Shown: positions 11,201-22,164 of the stretch, piece after piece | How positions within the stretch are numbered: position 1 is the first letter of the stretch | How the letters are laid out: every line of letters begins with the position of its first letter | Source of the DNA: Aptenodytes patagonicus | Lineage: Eukaryota; Chordata; Aves; Sphenisciformes; Spheniscidae | DNA: 64,000 bases | Assembly: GCF_965638725.1 (NCBI RefSeq) | Contig: NC_134953.1 | Location: forward strand, 37,376,854 to 37,440,853 | Reading direction: 5' to 3' | Made by a program: the position numbers and the translations under genes | The notes under the pieces: model-generated | Seen by the model: only the letters and a program-made list of their open reading frames with translations | Databases searched by the model: none | Told to the model about the DNA's origin: nothing

Positions 11201-14200
11201 TTTCTTATGTGTAGGAATGATTTTTACTGGTACATGTGACAAGGTAATCGCTATTGGAATTAATTTTTTTTCGTCTTGAATTGGTATCTATTGGCAGCAA
11301 ATATTCTGCTTTTAAAATGTTGATTTTTTTTTTTACATAGCTTAAGTATTTAAATCAGAAGTGTTTCAACTGGAAATACTTCTTTCAGAAATTATGCTCG
11401 ATAAATGGTGGTCTTTGTGTATCACTGAAGATCCACACCCTGTTTGCAGAAGCTTAGACCTTAACTTTTAAAATGTATTTGGTGCTTCTTTATATTCATA
11501 TATGAGAACATAGTGTGGAAATCAGTCTTGTCATAGGTCCCTCTCACTGCCTATCAATGAAATGGAGTTTGGCTGTTATCTGATTCTTTATTTAGGTTAT
11601 ATTCCATTGAAATCTTAAAACATCCCGCCACATCAGTGACTTTACCTCATGTATAAAATATTGTGGATTAATCACCAGTTCAGTTCAGTTGAACCGAAGA
11701 TCATCTTGTTACACTTTCAGTGTCATACACATTCTGTAATTATGATACCAAATTAAGTGGAATCTCTTAATTAGTTGCTTGATATGCTTTCCATTTCCAA
11801 GGACTTGGAAATGTCAAGCTAAAAGTCCAAGGATTCCTTTTTAAGGATGCAGAAAATTAGTTCTTAAAGTGCACGTTTGAATCATTTAGTAGACTTCTGG
11901 CAAATAAATTGTTTAAAAGCAGTGTTGGCGCATTTGTAAGACCTGTCTGTCTAATTCCACCTTTTCCAGGGACCAAACTCACTTGGTTCCCTTATCTACA
12001 AAGCTTAGCTCAGTGCCAGATCCGTCAATTTTCTTTTTTCAGACAGAGCAAACATGGTACTCTGTCATGGTGACCAAACAGCACACAGTAGAATCCTACC
12101 TGTCGAATAACCCGAATCTAGCGCTAGTTTCCATTTGTGCTTGGTGTGTCATGCATTTTCTTTTGGTTGTCATTCCGTATGAGGTATTTATCATTAACTT
12201 CTTACATGGTTGTGGTTTTGCACATCACTGCCACACTCAAGCTTCCCATTTTTTCAGCTGCACACTACAGTAATTAGATTTCAGACCATCTGTAGTGTAT
12301 GTATGTCCTGTGTAAGTTGGTTTTAAATTAAAAAGATTCTTTAAAAACATGCTATGGGCTTTGAGATTTTGAGGCCTTTGGAAATTAGCAAAGGTTGTTT
12401 TGAGCATATCGAGCTTTATCTGACATATAGTTATGCTGCTCCTTAACAAATGCTAGTTGACACTGGTAGTGGCTGAAGAGAAACTGAAACTCTGTTATGT
12501 AAGGGTTCATACTGCTATATTTATTCTCTCTTTTTTGTCAAGCTGTGGCAATGGCAAGCTAATCATGAGTGTGCCAAATGACCAGGAACCTTGTAATGAT
12601 TTGGGGAGTTCATATATGAACCTCTGAACCCATTTCACACTGCAGACCTACAGTAAAGTTGCTACTATGAAAACTACTGTATCTTGGAGGCATTTTCTGA
12701 ATTTAAAATGGCTTTTGCATTCAACCAACATGTCTGGAATTAGATCGTATTCCTTGCCATTGCTGTAACTGAGTGATCAAAGGCAGCGGCCTGCTGGCTA
12801 CACGACTCGCGCATGGGGCAGCATAACTTCTTGATCGAGTCCTTTTGACGGTGAAAAATAACTCATGTAATAAGAGTTGCAAGTAGGTAGCAACAGATGC
12901 CTCAGACAGGGTTAGGTCTCCTAGCCTGACAGACATGTCCCTAACACACTGTATAAAGGACTAAATTATTACTATAAACAAATTATAATGAGCGAATAAT
13001 AACTGTCATACTTCCTGTAGTCTTTGGAATCCCTCAAGTTCTGGAGTTGCAGTGCTGAGCAAGCATTTCAGAAGCTGTGCACTTTCCACGCCAGCAGTGA
13101 TTAGCAGACCTGAACCACCAGTTGTTCATAAACGATCTGCTCCAAGTTTTTCTGTGCTTTCACTCTGTTTTACCCAGATACAATATCAGCAAAGCATATT
13201 TTGATATTGTACTTAGTCCCAGAATCCCTTCATTTAGCAGTGTGTTGGTTGGCTGCTGTACGTAGGTTATGAGCAGAAAATATCTTTGGTTTGAGTGGCT
13301 TAAAATAATACTCCAGATAAAGTTTTGGTACCAGACGTTTTTAGCTGTTCCTTGCTTCTGCAAAGCTTTCAACATCTTAATGGTTACCTTGCAAAAAGTT
13401 TCCTTTTGAAGAGAGACTTTTGTACCGCCCCGTACATTGCTCAGTCGCAGGGCTTTCTTACTGCCCTTGCATCACCATTAGAGATTAGAGAGCTCCAGAC
13501 TTTTCCTGTATGACTGGCACATTCCAGTGCAGGGTCAAAAAGATCTCCAATTTTTTTTTTTTTTTTTTAAGCCTTGTTTCATGATTAGGAGAAAACCTGT
13601 CAATTTTTCACTTCATTCTTCAGCATTCTGTCGACTTCCAGCGTTATTCCTTCCGCAGATAAAAGGCCTTGTAAGCCTCTGTCTCCTGCACATGTGCGTA
13701 CCAAAAAGCCACTCTAGTTTGCCACAATGACTTGACACTGTGTATTTTCATGTGTGTTGTCAGCCACCTGATAAGCTTTCCCTTTAGACAGATGGAGACA
13801 CGAATGCTCTACCAGATACTCAGGATCACCTTCAGCTGCTTCAGAAACAGGCCAGTTAGAGCTACCAAGTGGCTGGATGGAGCAACCAACTTAACACGGT
13901 CTTGCCAAATAATAAACGTGGTAGCTAAGCTGGATACCAAGTTCAGAGCAGTATTTCAATTTGAATAATACAGCTGTAACCTCTCACTTCTGCTGAAAGG
14001 AACAATACTGCTATTTAGTTGCCTACAGTGAAGTCTGTACTAATGCATTTTCTTAGTTATTTTGCCCTTTGATAACGAGTTTCTTCAGTTCATGTGGGTT
14101 CATGTCCTGCTGCTGCTGTTTGCAGAGCTGTCGGCACTACTGCTAATTGTGTAAAGAGGGAAAGGGAAGGTTCTGTTCTCCCCTCCTTGTATATGCTTGC

Positions 14201-17200
14201 ACAGGTTGGGGGAATAAGAGGATACAATATAATTTTTGTTGGCACATATACGGTATGTATATCCTGCTTCTAAAACACGATTTCTGCTAACATCTAGAAG
14301 AACTACTTTTAGTATTACAAGTATCTTATCTTAATTGTAAATGACTTTTTAATGACTGATTTTATAGCACTGCAACATAACAGCCTTTGTGTCAAAACAG
14401 CTTGGGCAAAAAGACCAAATCTGAATGACTGAAGATCCTTATTTCTACTGTATGGGTTTTTCCCCTCAGGTTCCTTTGCAACAGCTTCCTGCCTGATCTG
14501 TAAATACAAAGTTGATTGTGAAGTTGTTCGAGGAGATATTTTCAATCAGGTAAAAATTTACTTTAACTCACTGCAGCTTTCTAATAAGTAACTCTCAAAA
14601 AACCCCCAAAACACCACCCTTGGATTGCTTAAAAGATCTGCTTTTAAAAGGCTACATATCTTTGCATGTATTTCATAAAAGTGCCTATCTGTATTTGAGC
14701 ATTTCCTCTAGTATTTAAAAGTACACTCAAATACTATACTGCAAAAATTAGGTAATGGGAAAAAGCAGAACAAAACTGTAAGAGTCCATTTTTAATGGCA
14801 CTGCCAAGAAAAGCAGAGGTTAAAATGCTAAGTAGAAAGTTGGGTTTATACCTGTTTGAATTTAATCTGAACTCAGTCACACTGAGAAAGCAGTCTTAGC
14901 TATTTATAACATCAGTTGCAATTTGAGCATTTACCTACGTTAAAAATACGTTTAAACAGCAGATGATGCGTGGACAAACTGCTAACTACAGAGCAGCCTC
15001 TGAGCAAGGAAGAGGATCAGATGAGATGAGATGTCTGACATGTGCTTACTCGGACTTCTGAACTATTCCATATTCTGAACTCCCCACATCTGGGTCTGAA
15101 GTGCCCCAGGGCCAAGGCAGGAGTTAGTTCTGCTCCGTCAGAGCAGGTGAACCTTTGGCTTGGCGAGACCCTCTTTGCTATTCTTCCCCTTCTTTTGAAG
15201 GAACAGAGATGATGATTCTCGGATCAAAAAGATATTGTTTATACAAATGGAAAGGGACTCTTCCTCTGCAGGCTCATGTGTTTTTGATAAATGCTTACGA
15301 GTTCACAGTTGCAACCTTAGATGAGAAACATGGAAGGGATGTAAATCTTTGAAGTATTACATTTGAAATGAGACTCGATGAAAGCCTTTCAGAAGAGATG
15401 TTCAAATTAAAGCTTTAAGAAACGCGAACGTCATAAGCCTGAAGCTTTGTAACACTGAAATATTGAATGTGAAATCTGGTTTACTTTGCTATTAAGAACA
15501 TTATTTTTGAGAACTTTTTTATCTTACAGATGTTTGCTGCTCCTTTACCTTCAAAGCCAGCTGGTTGGAGTTTAGGGGTTTTTTTCTTCTAACAACCATT
15601 CCTAAGTATTCTGTCATTTTCTGTTCTGATTGTTAGGGGTCAGGACTCCTTTTCCTAACAACGCTTTAATCATTGTACGTTTATATGCTGAACCAAACTT
15701 CTGCCCTGATGGCCCATCCCTGCTGGTGGTTAGTAATGGAAGCGTGGGGAAGTGGAGAGAAGCAGCCTGTAGCAATACTTCTGCATAATGAGAACAAAGA
15801 GGGTCTTACTCCCAAGATGAGACTGAAGGAGCTCTTTACACTCAATCTCTCAGCCCTAATCTTACAGTACTGTTGCCAGGTATATCTTTCCAGGGCAGGC
15901 CCTAGCTGTAATACTGAATTATTTTCATAATGCAAAATAAATATGGTTCTTGCCAAATATAATTTCACACAACAAGAAATAGCGCTATTGAAAGAAAACA
16001 TACTCTTCCTCCTTTATGCGTGAAAAAAAATTGTTCTGTTTGCCATCATTATCTATATTCCGTAGCCTGCATTTCCCAAACCAGCAATATGCAGTTTCTT
16101 TTTCTGTTGCCTCTCTAGAATAAGAATTTGGTTCCTTAGATATCAAAAGAAACCTTTTCTGTACTTAGAAAATAAAACACTGTCCATTTCAACAGCTTTG
16201 TTCTCTAGCAAGTCCCCCTTCACAAAAATGGTTTTGGCACCTGGGTCCCAATAGACAGGCAGTTTCTAGTCTCTGCTGTCCTCCATTATGTGAAAGTTCA
16301 GTTATACATCGACCCAGGTCCTTAGTTTTCCCTAAAAATACTACCTTTCCTTTGCTCTGGTCCATCCTCTGATGGTCGTAAGTGCTTCCAGCATCCTGGG
16401 AATCTGCCAGGATTTCCGTTCAACATAGAATGAGAATTGTTTGAGATCGTCTGTTTAGAAAGCTACCACATTTCTTGTTGCTGCTCTTCATTCTTTTGCC
16501 ACTTCCAAGATAAAGTGCTAGTTCCCTGTAGCATGTTTCTTTCTCCTGGTTGCTGTACACAACCATCCTTCTGGATGAGAAGCAGCAGCAGTTATAAATC
16601 ACACAGATAGAACTTCTGAGTAAAACAATTTTTAGTCACTTCCAAAAATACCACTTTTACTTTGCTTTGACTATTTTAGGCAGCTTCAAGAAATAGTGAA
16701 AGGGTCTCAGATTTAGGAAGAAAAGGCCCAAGAAATGGAAAACGTGCACCAGTTCTTGGATATTCTTAAACCAACGTAGTCTTTACTAATCTTGTTTTTG
16801 ATAGATGGATAACATCAGTAGTCAATGAGAAGTTCCACTTCTCTTTCATTAGAGAAATACATCAGCAGAGGCCGTGGGGTTTTGGGGGAGTGCTACTTCT
16901 GGAGGGAAAAAGGACCCTAGGCAATCGAGTGGCCAATTATCTAGCTTTAACTTCTTGGTATCAATTTCAGCTCTTGAAATAGATCTTCCCCCTTATTGAC
17001 GACCTTTCTGAGGATTAGCAGAGAAGCTGGTGAGTAGCGTAGTGCTGGAACGCATTTAAGGGCCCATTACAGTTACTCAGATGATTTGGATAGGGACATC
17101 AGTTGCTCCACAGAGATCCATAAGTCACAAGTAATTGGACTTCTGTGAGAAATGATGGCAACAGAGTTAACATTACTAGGTCTCTTTAAATCAAAAGTTA

Positions 17201-20200
17201 GAGGTCTTCATTTCATCCTCCTCCTAATACAGAGCAAATTATTTTCCCTCCTTAAGCTTCCAACTGAAAGTGCAAAGGCATCACTAACATCAGCAGAAGA
17301 GACAGCAGGGTAAAAAGCTTCAGAAAAGTTTAAGCTGTTTGTATGTCATGAGCTCTCTTTCTAGTATGTAAAGATCCAAGGAAAAAGTTCAAGATCCATT
17401 CTACCCATCTGCTTGTTTTTGGCTGGTTGCTCTTTAGTTGGTTTCCCTTTAGCGTGGGGTTACTAGACTCTTTAGCTTGGGTATGTATGTGGTGAAGGTT
17501 TCCTCCACACCAGTTCCTAGTTCTTGTGCCATACTGCTCTTCACGCATCCCTCCTACAAGGTCTTCTTCAAAGGAGGATTGGATTCTTTGTTCGAAGACT
17601 TAAATTTTTGGGAAAGGTCCTTTTGACACTAGAGGAAGGCCTTTTACTTGTGATGTTTTCTCACATGGAAAGCATGGTCTTTTGTTCTACTGCAGACATC
17701 CATAATCTAGTTCTTTGATTTAAACTTTCTAAGTTCTGTATTATTTTTTCTGCATATCTTCTGTGTACAAAAGGGAGTTGTTATGCATTTACATGTCAGT
17801 TTTCATATGTTTTCCTATTACAATAGGCAATATACATCTCTTTACACCTTTACATAACACTAATTTGCTTGTGATGACTGCTATAAGATTGCAGCTACAT
17901 TTAGCTCCTTAGATTTATTCTGGGGTATCGTATTTTAACAGTACAGCTGAGAAGACTTGAACTATTTGAAAGAAACATTGCTCAGTAGTAATTGAAGTAT
18001 TGTCTGTACGTACTCACATTGCTCATCTTCTTGTTTTTCCTTTCTCTGAAGAAGTCTTAAGACAGGAAGGATTTGAGAGATCAGAAAATCCTCTGGTTTC
18101 AGGAGGAAAGGGAACCTACTTCTCCACAAACATAACTCTTGTTCACTTTTTTTAGTGAACAAGGATTCTGCTCTATTTTTGGAGGAATTAGAAAACTTTA
18201 AAAGGGAAACCAAACGAAAAGTTCTTTCCTACGTTCTTGTCCTATATGCTTTTTGCTAGCCCACCTGCTACAGTGTCATGGTGCTTTATGTGTATAACAC
18301 ACATACCCTTTTGGAGGAGAGGAGAAAGTAGAGAGGTAAAGCTCTACAGTATACTCTTTGACTAGGAAGGGTTTGATATCAGATCCTATAATGGAAACTC
18401 ACAGCGAAATCTAAGTTTTTGCTCTGATTAAACCAAGAAAAATACATTCCTATCAAATAGGAGGTAATTACTTATTGGTGCTGAGCATGACTTCTGGACT
18501 TTGGCTTAGTTGTCGGATAAGAACTGTGGTGTAGATCTGCGTGGTTTCTCCCTTTTGACTTAAGAGGACTCCCCCTTTATTCCTGCTGCAGTTTTATTTC
18601 TGTGTGTAGTTGCTGCAGCCCAGAGTAAGAAATGTACTTGTCTGTACCTCCACAGAAAAATGAAATGAGAAAATACCACTGAAACTTCCTTGTCTTTTGC
18701 CGAAATAAGTCACTGTGAATTGGTAAAATGTGAGGTTTTCAAGGGCGCAGCCTTGAATTGTAGTAATAGAAGCTGTTCTAATGCAGGTTGTACCTAGATG
18801 TCCCAGATGTCCACCTGATGAACCGCTCGCTATCATGAAGCCAGACATAGTGTTTTTTGGAGAGAACTTACCTGAGCAGTTCCATCGCGCCATGAAGTAC
18901 GACAAAAATGAAGTTGATCTCCTTATTGTTATTGGGTCTTCACTGAAAGTAAGACCAGTAGCATTGATTCCAAGTAAGTGACTATCTCTGGTAATATTTT
19001 CTTCCAAAAATTTGGATCAAAAGTGCAATTCTCAGTTAAGAGCTCTAAGAAATGCTTTTGGCTTGATTCAGTGAAGAAACTAGATTAAGCATCTAGTTTT
19101 CTAAGATGAAAACTGATTGCCTATGTAAAGCTGAAATGCAAAATGGAGAAAGTAACAAATTCTAAGTGCTTTTTCTACACTCCAGGCAGATCTCAAGGTA
19201 GTGAAATGATAATCTGAAAAACTACTCTCTGAAAACTTGACTTTGTTCTGAGATTCAATTAATTTCTCTCCCTGCTTGTGATATGCTTTGAGAGTTACTT
19301 GGAAGATTTAGAAAGGAAGCATCTTTAGAAAGATAAATGTAGTGTCAAAAAAACAGATCAAGTATATCAGGTGTCTGAGCTGTAGCTTATCTTAAAGTCA
19401 GTACTTAATTCTAAATGATACACAGTGGGCATTATATAGTGTGTCACCATTTGGATCCTTATCTTTTAAAAGCGATAAGGAAAAACATCTCTGTTAATAT
19501 ACGTTATAGAAAAATGCCCTTCAGGAAGGCTGAGAAAATACCACGACAGGTGATTTATTTGCCTACTGAGTGCAAGACTTACTGGTACTAAAGAAATTCT
19601 CTTGGCGTGTAAGCCTGAGAAGGACATCTGCTATTAACTGGAAACATACAAGACCCATGGCCTTTGTAATAACATCCTCTTTGCTGTACAAGAGGCAGAG
19701 CCTAGTGTTTAGGCTGATGGGAAATGCATGAGGACTGGAAAGTTAGGATCCACTACAGAAACCACTGCTCTTTCTGTGTCCTAGAACTGGATTTCATGAG
19801 CTGGTTATCTGAGGAATCAATGCTAGGTTACCAAACTGGTGGGTTTTGGAAGCCTAAATGTCAGAAATGGGTTGAGCAACCCTGTACAGCGTAGACTGTA
19901 CCTGGAAATATTTTGACCTAATTAATGGGATGTCATTTACCAGCAGTGTATTCTTCATGTGCACTTAAGGACATACAATGAATGCGCAAAATCAACACAG
20001 TTCTAAGAGATTATAGTATTAATTTTAATAATCTTTTTAACAGTTGACCAAATATTGCTGTAGTCAGTATTTCTGTGCACGTGTTTCTAGGTGATAGAGG
20101 AACACTTTCTACTGGAAAAAAGGGCGGGGGGGGAATCTAGACAAGCTACAGTAGGTATAGCACCTCAAACTGCTGTTGTTAAATTTGAGGTTTGCTTGTC

Positions 20201-22164
20201 TTCTTCCTGATCTGTTTTGGTCTTGTTGCAAGTGAATGTATGAAGAGAAGTCTGAGGAATCAAACTTTCTAAGTAGATCTCTGCTGAAAGTGAAACTGAA
20301 GTGACTACCTTTAAATCCTCTTCTCTATATATAGGTTCCATCCCCCATGAAGTGCCTCAGATCTTAATTAATAGGGAACCTTTGCCTCATCTACACTTTG
20401 ACGTGGAGCTTCTTGGAGACTGTGATGTTATTATTAATGAATTATGTCAAAGGCTAGGTAGTGAATATACAAAACTTTGCTACAACTCAGTAAAACTTTC
20501 AGAAATAACAGAAAAGCCTCCACGAACGCACAAGGAGCTTGAAATACACTCAGCCGAGCTACCGCCTACCCCTTTAAACATTTCAGAAGACTCTAGTTCA
20601 CCAGAAAGGATGACTCCACCAGATACTTCAGTGGTGTCTTCAGAACACCCAGCTGAATATAAGTTAGAAAACTGTGATCCTGCCTCAGAAACTAAAGGGA
20701 CCTGCACAGAGGAAAAGCTTCAGGACACACAGACATCGTCAGAAAACCCTGAAAATCCTACTAATGAATTAATGAACTCTGAAACAATGAAGGAAAATGG
20801 ATCTAACAACGGAGAAAATAAAGAAAAAAATGAAATACTGAAGAAGTGCTGGGTAAACAGATCTGCAAAAGAACAGATTAGCAAAAGGCTGGATGGTAAG
20901 TGTTAACTCATTTCAGTATCTTGCGTTTTTTGGCCGAGATGTTTATTCTAGACTTACTTTAAAGCAATAAATAAGTTACCCTTGGGGGAATCAGTGGGGT
21001 TTGGTGGTTATTTTTGTTCAGACAAGTGTCTACATAACTCATCATTCTATCATTTATTTCTTTTGGAGAAGCCAATAAGACTTTTTTTTAAATTCATAAT
21101 AGGTTTTATAATCAGTGATTACATACTCCCTAAAAAGATCAAAGTTTAGGAGGTTGAAGGTAAGTATCAAAAAATAAATCAGTTTCTAACATTTTCAAAT
21201 GCATTTTCAGAAAAATTAGTTTGATCCTCAGGTGTTCAGAAGCTGGTCACACTAGGGCATAATTTGGTATGGCAGTGGAACTGAAAGATGAAGTCATGAT
21301 AGGACTTGAAAAGCAAATCTCACAGCTGGAGCCAGGCACGTTTGGAAGGAAACTTTAGGCTTCCCAAGGAAGCCTTCCAGTATGCGGTCTCTTAACTGAT
21401 GTAAGGAGTTATCACACTAGAAAATCAGCATGGATGAAGCTGATTGATTGAATTGCAGCTTTCCAAAGCAAAGGCTGGTTTTAAACTTTGTCAAATACTC
21501 TCTGCAGTGGGCTCCGGTTCTGTTATTTGTAACAGAAATCTACCTGTGAATACATATACCAATGAAAAAAAGCTGCTAAACATTAAAGTTTAAATGCTCT
21601 TTTGTGTCAAAGGGAGGGGGGAAAGGAATGCTGAGCTTTCCAGTGAAGCATTTGTTACATGCTTAATAATAAACACGCATACATTGAAATAAATGTGTTT
21701 CTAATGTAATCTGATTTGTCAGGTAAGTTTCACTGTTGAAAATACATATATGCAGGTAGGTACCTTTTAACCAGAAGTCTGCAAGACCTTGTAGAAATAA
21801 TTTATTTTAGCCTTTTATTGACTTTAAAAATTCTGTTTCAGGTACTCAGTATCTATTTTTGCCACCAAATCGCTATATTTTCCATGGTGCTGAGGTTTAC
21901 TCAGATTCTGAAGACGATATCATATCTTCCAGCTCTTGTGGGAGTAGTAGTGAAAGTGGTTCATGTCGTAGTCAGAGCTTAGATGTGGAGGATGAGAGTG
22001 AGATTGAAGAATTTTACAATGGCATAGAGGATGAGGATGCTCCTGAAAGGGAAGAGGAACCTGGATTCGGGGAAGATGGAGTTGAACAAGATGAATCGGC
22101 AGCTGATGAATCAGCTTATGCAAATGAAGCTGCAGGGACTGATCATCCAAGCAACAAGTTGTAA
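1823..22164 (+). CDS. SIRT1: SIRT1, NAD+-dependent protein deacetylase (whole gene, 9 coding exons)
   Basis: Class III (sirtuin) deacetylase. It removes acetyl groups from lysines of histones and transcription regulators, consuming NAD+ and releasing nicotinamide and O-acetyl-ADP-ribose; it is mainly nuclear. The nine exons (1823-2294, 5032-5148, 6548-6789, 8131-8283, 11032-11179, 14470-14549, 18787-18973, 20335-20895, 21842-22164) total 2283 nt, or 760 residues plus stop; human is 747. Visible elements: low-complexity Ala/Glu/Pro N-terminus; basic KRKKRK at about 247-252; NAD-binding GAG at about 275-277 followed by GIPDFRS; QNID; catalytic His in QCHG at about residue 377 (human His363); zinc cysteines at about 385, 388, 409 and 412; GSS; and the C-terminal ESA-like segment. 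The core is offset +14 from human throughout. All junctions are GT-AG and phase-consistent. The only uncertain part is the end of exon 1. Confidence 0.97.
5032..5148 (+). CDS. SIRT1: SIRT1 coding exon 2
   Basis: The acceptor CTTGCAG precedes ATAACTTCC and the donor is G|GTAGAA. 117 nt, phase 1 to phase 1, encoding the segment from (D)[13 protein letters not shown] to [10 protein letters not shown], which is close to human SIRT1. It is a symmetric exon, so skipping would keep the frame. It lies N-terminal to the catalytic core in a Ser/Asp-rich regulatory stretch. Confidence 0.95.
6548..6789 (+). CDS. SIRT1: SIRT1 coding exon 3
   Basis: The acceptor TTCTTAG precedes GTCCCTACAC and the donor is GGG|GTACGT. 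242 nt. It encodes [11 protein letters not shown] through LTGAG, including the PPKRKKRKD basic nuclear-localisation patch and the first part of the NAD-binding Rossmann fold. The exon ends exactly after the GAG motif, so the nucleotide-binding loop is split between exons 3 and 4, as in other vertebrate SIRT1 genes. Confidence 0.97.
8131..8283 (+). CDS. SIRT1: SIRT1 coding exon 4
   Basis: The acceptor ATTTCAG precedes GTGTCCGTG and the donor is AAAG|GTATGC. 153 nt, 51 codons, phase 0 at both ends. It encodes [20 protein letters not shown] to RPFFKFAK: the cofactor-binding loop with GIPDFRS and the start of the helical module. Confidence 0.97.
11032..11179 (+). CDS. SIRT1: SIRT1 coding exon 5 (catalytic histidine)
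   Basis: The acceptor TCCCTAG precedes GAAATCTAT and the donor is CATG|GTTAGT. 148 nt. It encodes [15 protein letters not shown] through [19 protein letters not shown], carrying the QNID NAD-pocket motif and the catalytic His (about residue 377; human His363). Confidence 0.97.
14470..14549 (+). CDS. SIRT1: SIRT1 coding exon 6 (first zinc CxxC)
   Basis: The acceptor CCCTCAG precedes GTTCCTTTG and the donor is CAG|GTAAAA. 80 nt. It encodes (G)[19 protein letters not shown] to DIFNQ, with the first zinc-binding Cys pair (CLIC). Confidence 0.96.
18787..18973 (+). CDS. SIRT1: SIRT1 coding exon 7 (second zinc CxxC)
   Basis: The acceptor AATGCAG precedes GTTGTACC and the donor is CCAA|GTAAGT. 187 nt. 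It encodes [20 protein letters not shown] through [15 protein letters not shown]: the second zinc CxxC pair, the FGENLPEQF segment and the GSS-containing end of the Rossmann fold. Confidence 0.97.
20335..20895 (+). CDS. SIRT1: SIRT1 coding exon 8
   Basis: The acceptor TATATAG precedes GTTCCATCC and the donor is GATG|GTAAGT. 561 nt, phase 1 to phase 1. It encodes (S)[17 protein letters not shown], the last part of the catalytic core, then a Ser/Pro/Glu-rich tail, ending in KEQISKRLD, the first half of the C-terminal activity-stimulating (ESA) region. Exon 8 is known to be skipped in some mammalian transcripts, and its length here (187 x 3) would allow an in-frame skip. Confidence 0.97.
21842..22164 (+). 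CDS. SIRT1: SIRT1 coding exon 9 and stop
   Basis: The acceptor GTTTCAG precedes GTACTCAG. It encodes (G)[19 protein letters not shown], the second half of the ESA region, then SDSEDD and an acidic/Ser-rich tail ending ...NKL, with TAA at 22162-22164. The tail after FYNGIEDED differs from mammals, as expected for this fast-evolving terminus. Confidence 0.97.

Larger units (their letters stand above)
2295..21841 (+). other. SIRT1: SIRT1 introns 1-8
   Basis: Introns are 2295-5031, 5149-6547, 6790-8130, 8284-11031, 11180-14469, 14550-18786, 18974-20334 and 20896-21841. All are GT-AG. They are AT-rich, with short A or T homopolymers (for example 7699-7711 and near 13552-13569). I found no RNA gene, no intact mobile element and no additional exon that I can support. 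Many short open frames occur and none resembles a protein I know. Confidence 0.8.
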
